DNA of 64,000 nt, from positions 1 to 64,000 of IMG/VR virus record IMGVR_UViG_3300037323_000212; one strand, 5' to 3'. The stretch's first letter is position 1. Each line of letters opens with the position of its first letter. The translations under genes were made by a program, and so were the position numbers. Origin of the DNA: a virus. The notes under the pieces were generated by a model, which was not told where the DNA came from, searched no databases, and saw only the letters and a list, made by a program, of their open reading frames with translations. Shown piece by piece: positions 60,582 through 64,000 of the stretch.

Positions 60582-60983
60582 CGTTATGTTCGAATAAGTG
60601 CGTTAGGCTTATCCCGCGCCATTACGCGCAGCTGCAACTTTCACTGCAGACCAGACTATATCTTCATCTTGACAGGCCGCCACTGCTGCGCTGTTAAGAC
60701 ACTCTCCATTTCGAGGCACTTGCCCCTACACCGTGGTAAACGGTTAGTCGTTGAACCTTCTCCGTGCCTGCTTGAGGGTTAGGAGCTTGGATGCTGATTG
60801 CCCAATCTTTGTACTTTTCAAACCACTCCATCGGACAATGGAGTCTCTTCGAGAAGAGTCGCTTTGCCTTTCGGCTCGCAGTGGTAACAAAGCTCTAAGG
60901 GGATTCCAGCAGTTAAAAGAGATTCACTGCAGTGTCACCACTGCAGCGGGCTATCCCATCGTCCCTGAGGGACGATGGGGTTA
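60582..60983 (-). ncRNA. Group I intron in phage tubulin gene
   Basis: 402 nt. Minus strand: P AACTGCTGGAATCCCC near 60910, Q-like AATCAGCATCCAAGC near 60800, R GGTTCAACGACTAACCG near 60748, S AAGATATAGTCTGG near 60660, and the shared GTAGGGGCAAGTGCC hairpin. Starts after T of GGTGGT, ends in G before AGT. Confidence 0.87.
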
Positions 60984-61310
60984 ACCACCCGAGGCGGTGT
61001 GCACCACGACGTTGAACATGGTGGGCTTGAACTTTTGCAAAATGCCCAGCACGTTCTTGGAGATGGCCTCGTAGTTGGCCGAGCGCACTTTGCCCGAGCC
61101 ATCGATGTCGTTGAACAGGTAGATCGCCTCTTCGGGCAACTTCTTGTTGTGCAAGTTGGAGCGACTCGTGTCGATGTAGCACGGCACCATTGAGGCGAAT
61201 CCCACGTCGCTTTGGTTGCGCAGGCTCTCCATGTCGGCTACGATGTTGACCCCGCCGCCCCCGGCGGCGTACACGTTAACTTGGGCGCGGGTGATGTTGG
61301 ATGCGGTCAT
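60984..61310 (-). CDS. Phage tubulin (PhuZ-like), exon 1
   Basis: 109 residues, ATG at 61310. The nucleotide-binding loop AAGGGGVN (residues 15-22), a DIDGSGKVR loop and the beginning of the signature loop TASGG match the tubulin/FtsZ GTPase fold. PhuZ filaments centre the phage nucleus in the infected cell and move capsids. The plain frame stops two bases into the intron, so the gene would look truncated without splicing. Start lacks a strong ribosome site (GATAAAAATCTC upstream of nothing clear), so expression may depend on a leader. Confidence 0.87.
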
Positions 61311-61361
61311 GTGATAAAAATCTCAAACAGTTGAATAACAAGAAAAACAAGTTCAGCCAAG

Positions 61362-61799
61362 TCAAAGGGTTAGGCTAAACAAGGGCGAGGTCAGGTCGAC
61401 CTCAAACTCTGGCCGGTAGGCCTCGGTATACGATATCAGGAGCTCGTACTTCAGCTCCTGGGGTGATAGACTGGTGTGGTTCAGGCGTTTTCTGAACCAG
61501 TACTTCTTGGTAAAGACCCAATCGATCCCGACGTTTATCAGCACGTACTCGCCCAGTGCTGGCAAGCTCTTGTAAGCCTCCACGCGGGTAGTGCGCAGCT
61601 GAGCGTCTGTGTGCATCACCAGCACCGTGTCTGGGCGCTCAAGCAAGCAAAGGCTGCCCGCAGGGAGCCTTTGCTCCAAAGTGGCCAAGAAGGCGCGCAC
61701 CGAATCGGTCAGTCCGACTTCTTGAGGTGTCGCTTGATTATGGTGTTCAAACAAGCACCCTTGTTTGAAGACGGGTGCGTGCGTTTGCAGTCGAGTCAC
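61362..61799 (-). CDS. Hypothetical protein
   Basis: 145 residues with a GTG start at 61799 and AAGGA upstream. Mixed alpha/beta with a VLINVGIDWVFTKKYWFRKR block. It lies 51 nt before the tubulin gene in the same direction and may be co-transcribed. No family recognised. Confidence 0.6.
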   Translation of the reverse strand: MTRLQTHAPVFKQGCLFEHHNQATPQEVGLTDSVRAFLATLEQRLPAGSLCLLERPDTVLVMHTDAQLRTTRVEAYKSLPALGEYVLINVGIDWVFTKKYWFRKRLNHTSLSPQELKYELLISYTEAYRPEFEVDLTSPLFSLTL

Positions 61800-61811
61800 G
61801 GATTGGGTCCT

Positions 61812-62189
61812 TTAGATGGATTTGCTGAGGATTGTCAAATCATTGCCAGCCTGATAGACAGTGGTCGTCTGGCCTATAACGCCGTTGCTGATCTCCACGC
61901 AGGGCACACTCAACTGGGTACCGGGCAGTTTGGCGACATTTACCTTGATGTTCAGGTAAGTGTTTAGGTGACCTTCGACCGAGCCGATCTCGACGGTTAA
62001 GCATCCTTTGGTTTCGCACTCATCGGTCACGTCGATTTGAAAGGCTTTTGCAATGTCACTGGCAATAGCGTCTTGGACAGACCCGCCCGACTTGTAGCAA
62101 GGCGAGTCAACATCGAGGATGACTTGACTGAACGAGAAGTCCTCGTTTTCATCGATGAGATCATCCAGCGGTGTTTCTTTGGAAGTCAT
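61812..62189 (-). CDS. TPLDxLID tandem paralogue 1
   Basis: 125 residues, ATG at 62189 with AAAAGGAAA upstream. Opening MTSKETPLDDLIDENEDFSF is shared with two upstream neighbours, followed by an acidic linker, an IDV.DE...G central block and a beta-rich C-terminus (QTTVYQAGNDLTIL). Probably arose by tandem duplication. Function unknown; small, acidic and soluble. Confidence 0.65.
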   Translation of the reverse strand: MTSKETPLDDLIDENEDFSFSQVILDVDSPCYKSGGSVQDAIASDIAKAFQIDVTDECETKGCLTVEIGSVEGHLNTYLNIKVNVAKLPGTQLSVPCVEISNGVIGQTTTVYQAGNDLTILSKSI

Positions 62190-62214
62190 TTCTTTTTTCC
62201 TTTTGCTTAAACTT

Positions 62215-62541
62215 TTAAAAATGGCCAACTGTCCACGTGTGAATCTCTTGACCAAGGGCGCCTGCGTTTACTGTCACTCGATTGGTTTGCGCGCCTTGCT
62301 TCATGTTGACTTCAAGTATCAACATCTTATCTTCACCACCACCGTTGGGGGTAATGCAAATGCGCACCCGCTCCTTGGAGAGGGATTCATCGATTACATC
62401 GATTTTGAAAGCCTGCTCAACCCGCTCCTTGGTTGCATCTGGCAAAGGGTGACACGAGTAATCCCCAAAGATGTTCTCGGTAAATGAGAAGTCCCCGTTC
62501 TTGTCGATCAGCTCGTCCAATGGTGTTGCTTTGGAGGTCAT
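62215..62541 (-). CDS. TPLDxLID tandem paralogue 2
   Basis: 108 residues, ATG at 62541 with GAAGGA upstream. MTSKATPLDELIDKNGDFSF opening and FKIDVIDES block match paralogue 1 and 3. The shortest and most diverged member. Function unknown. Confidence 0.65.
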   Translation of the reverse strand: MTSKATPLDELIDKNGDFSFTENIFGDYSCHPLPDATKERVEQAFKIDVIDESLSKERVRICITPNGGGEDKMLILEVNMKQGAQTNRVTVNAGALGQEIHTWTVGHF

Positions 62542-62551
62542 CTTGAGTCCT

Positions 62552-62929
62552 TCAATTTTCTTCATTCAAAATCGCAAATCCGTCTCCGGCCCGATGGATG
62601 GTGAGTCTCTGACCACTTAGCTCATTTGTGATCACCACGCGCGGCGCACTCAAACCCCCACCCGGGGGTTGAGCAGCACTTATCTCAACGGAAATAGAGT
62701 CATCAAGGTGGCCTTCAGTGGAGCCAACCTCGACGATCACACATCCCTTGGTTGAGCACGCATCAATCACGTTGATCTCAAAGATCTGCTCGGAGATGCC
62801 TTCAGTGTCACCCCCAGCGTTGCCCGCGTTTAACGAGTAAAAAGGTGAGTTGGTATCAAAGATCGTTTGTGTAAACGAGAAGTCCTCGTTTTCATCGATG
62901 AGATCATCCAACGGTGTCTCTTGGGACAT
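62552..62929 (-). CDS. TPLDxLID tandem paralogue 3
   Basis: 125 residues from the ATG at 62929 with AGAGGAAAA upstream; the longer frame overlaps the upstream gene. MSQETPLDDLIDENEDFSF opening; closest to paralogue 1 (GCVIVEVGSTEGHLDD vs GCLTVEIGSVEGHLNT). Unknown function. Confidence 0.65.
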   Translation of the reverse strand: MSQETPLDDLIDENEDFSFTQTIFDTNSPFYSLNAGNAGGDTEGISEQIFEINVIDACSTKGCVIVEVGSTEGHLDDSISVEISAAQPPGGGLSAPRVVITNELSGQRLTIHRAGDGFAILNEEN

Positions 62930-62960
62930 GGTGATTTTCCTCTTGGTGAGCGGGTTTACT

Positions 62961-63404
62961 TCAGTACTCCGCTGCGATGATGTCGTCTTCGGATATGCCA
63001 AAGACCTCAGCGGCTTTGGCATAGATGTCGTACAGAGATAGGTGCACGGCACTGACATCATCTCCTCGGCGAACAAAAGCCGTTGCCGAGCCACTGATGT
63101 ACCTCAGTTTCTCAGCACCCGCTTGCATGACCACCAGCACTTGGCCCTCTTTGACCAGCGGCATCACGTGCTTTCTGAAATCAAACTCCACCGGTTCAAG
63201 CACATTGTCCTCATCGTCGGTGCACTGGGTCTGGGTGAACTCAGAAGGCCAGCACCCGTCACCGGAGAAATCATTGGGGGCCAGACCGAACTTATCGCCA
63301 TCGGTGAGCACTTGGAGCGAGTTGCACTCGGCCATCTTCTTAAATGCCTCAGCGTCGGTCACCTCGACGTAATTGGTGCGGCTGGTTGCGTAGTAGTTTG
63401 CCAT
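62961..63404 (-). CDS. Conserved hypothetical, YYATSRTNY family
   Basis: 147 residues, ATG at 63404 with AAAGGAAAA upstream. The opening MANYYATSRTNYVEVTD and the later AGAEKLRYISGSATAF match a small protein family that I recall from plasmids and phages of varied bacteria (MSNYYSTSRTNYFRVTD type). No function is known to me. Acidic, alpha/beta. It precedes the TPLDxLID trio in the same direction. Confidence 0.65.
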   Translation of the reverse strand: MANYYATSRTNYVEVTDAEAFKKMAECNSLQVLTDGDKFGLAPNDFSGDGCWPSEFTQTQCTDDEDNVLEPVEFDFRKHVMPLVKEGQVLVVMQAGAEKLRYISGSATAFVRRGDDVSAVHLSLYDIYAKAAEVFGISEDDIIAAEY

Positions 63405-63428
63405 GGTATTTTCCTTTAAATCAACAAT

Positions 63429-63965
63429 TTATTTCAAAACTTCAACGACTTGCAAGGTGCCGTCGCTTGGGTGTTTTTTGAGCGCAAAGAGCTCGAGCTT
63501 AAACGACAGGCTCGCGCCGTCTTCGGTGCGAAAGACAGAACCAGTGACCACAATTGCCACGCCCAGATCAGCACCCAAGAGGTGGGCGTACTCACCGGCG
63601 GGCACGAGCAGCTCTGTTGCCCAAGCCGAGCACAGGGTGCTTGGCTGGCTCTCGCGGTTGCGGTGCACCGTCACCTCGCCCGGCAAGCTTAAGTCCAGCA
63701 CGGCCACAACGGCCAACTTCTCCAAAGCTTCGTAGTACTCTGTGTAGTGCTCGGTGTAGCGCAGGCGCACCTCGTTGGAGTCAGCAGGGGCACTAAACGT
63801 GGCGTTGTCTGAGAAGGCGTACAGCAAGTCCGGGTGGTCCAAGCTGGTGTTTTTGGTCCACCTGAATTTCTTCAACCCCAGCAACAGCGGGTTCGCTGTT
63901 GCTGGGTCTCTTTTGTCTAAAGTGGCGATTTGCCTTAGAAACTCTTTTCTTAAAGAGGTGGCCAT
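63429..63965 (-). CDS. Hypothetical protein
   Basis: 178 residues, ATG at 63965 with AAAGGAG upstream. Beta-rich in the second half (KLAVVAVLDLSLPGEVTVHR; GVAIVVTGSVFRTEDG). No signal or membrane segment. First gene seen of the leftward unit at the right edge. No family recognised. Confidence 0.6.
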   Translation of the reverse strand: MATSLRKEFLRQIATLDKRDPATANPLLLGLKKFRWTKNTSLDHPDLLYAFSDNATFSAPADSNEVRLRYTEHYTEYYEALEKLAVVAVLDLSLPGEVTVHRNRESQPSTLCSAWATELLVPAGEYAHLLGADLGVAIVVTGSVFRTEDGASLSFKLELFALKKHPSDGTLQVVEVLK

Positions 63966-64000
63966 GAAAGCTCCTTTTTGATAAAGTAAGGGCTTGGGTC

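Noticed and set aside
1-64000. tRNA genes and CRISPR arrays
   Set aside because: No cloverleaf with a GTTCGAAT-type T arm and no regularly spaced direct repeats were found; GTTCAACGACT hits belong to the introns.

Overview
The window is a piece of a large ('jumbo') tailed-phage genome of the phiKZ-like, nucleus-forming type (Chimalliviridae-like). The case rests on a combination of genes seen here: multisubunit RNA polymerase fragments (one beta C-terminal half, one beta' N-terminal half and two different beta' C-terminal halves, which implies two RNA polymerases), a family B DNA polymerase split into two distant genes, a phage tubulin (PhuZ type), a 634-residue protein that fits the nuclear-shell protein chimallin in size and company, an SbcD-like nuclease, an SF2 helicase, phiKZ-type internal head proteins, and a modular muramidase endolysin. 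No tRNA, CRISPR, integrase or host housekeeping gene was seen. The host cannot be named; a Gram-negative host is inferred from the phage type and from a small exported protein.

Layout: 1-7.0 kb, minus-strand virion genes (internal head proteins and partners). 7.1-11.2 kb, two plus-strand virion genes. 11.2-14.0 kb, minus-strand small genes and a membrane metalloprotease. 14.1-16.5 kb, DNA polymerase N-terminal half with two introns. 16.6-21.6 kb, endolysin, HNH endonuclease and a beta' C-terminal gene. 21.8-27.4 kb, two near-identical kelch-propeller genes in opposite orientation around four other genes, one with a baseplate-type zinc motif. 27.5-34.6 kb, helicase, beta' C and beta C genes (the last two split by introns). 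34.7-45.9 kb, conserved phage genes including SbcD and candidate ssDNA-binding proteins. 45.9-50.6 kb, beta' N-terminal gene with three introns, and the chimallin candidate. 51.0-54.3 kb, a structural-type gene and the DNA polymerase C-terminal half. 55.0-59.8 kb, a run of small overlapping minus-strand genes. 59.9-61.3 kb, the tubulin gene with an intron. 61.4-64.0 kb, more small genes including three tandem paralogues.

The most striking result is a family of eight group I introns, all placed at the most conserved active-site motifs of replication, transcription and cytoskeleton genes. I could place the splice sites by reading: each 5' exon ends in T, each intron ends in G, and every spliced frame is exactly open and restores the family motif. 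In the beta' N-terminal gene three introns cut the catalytic NADFDGD motif, leaving a 12-nt microexon that encodes only FDGD. Other introns cut HGGK in beta, GGSGS in tubulin, and the codon before polymerase motif A.

Transcription units are mostly closed by long perfect hairpins, many between convergent genes. Many genes overlap or abut, so translational coupling is likely. A TTAACC-type element recurs about 17-24 nt upstream of several starts and may be part of a phage promoter or 5' leader.
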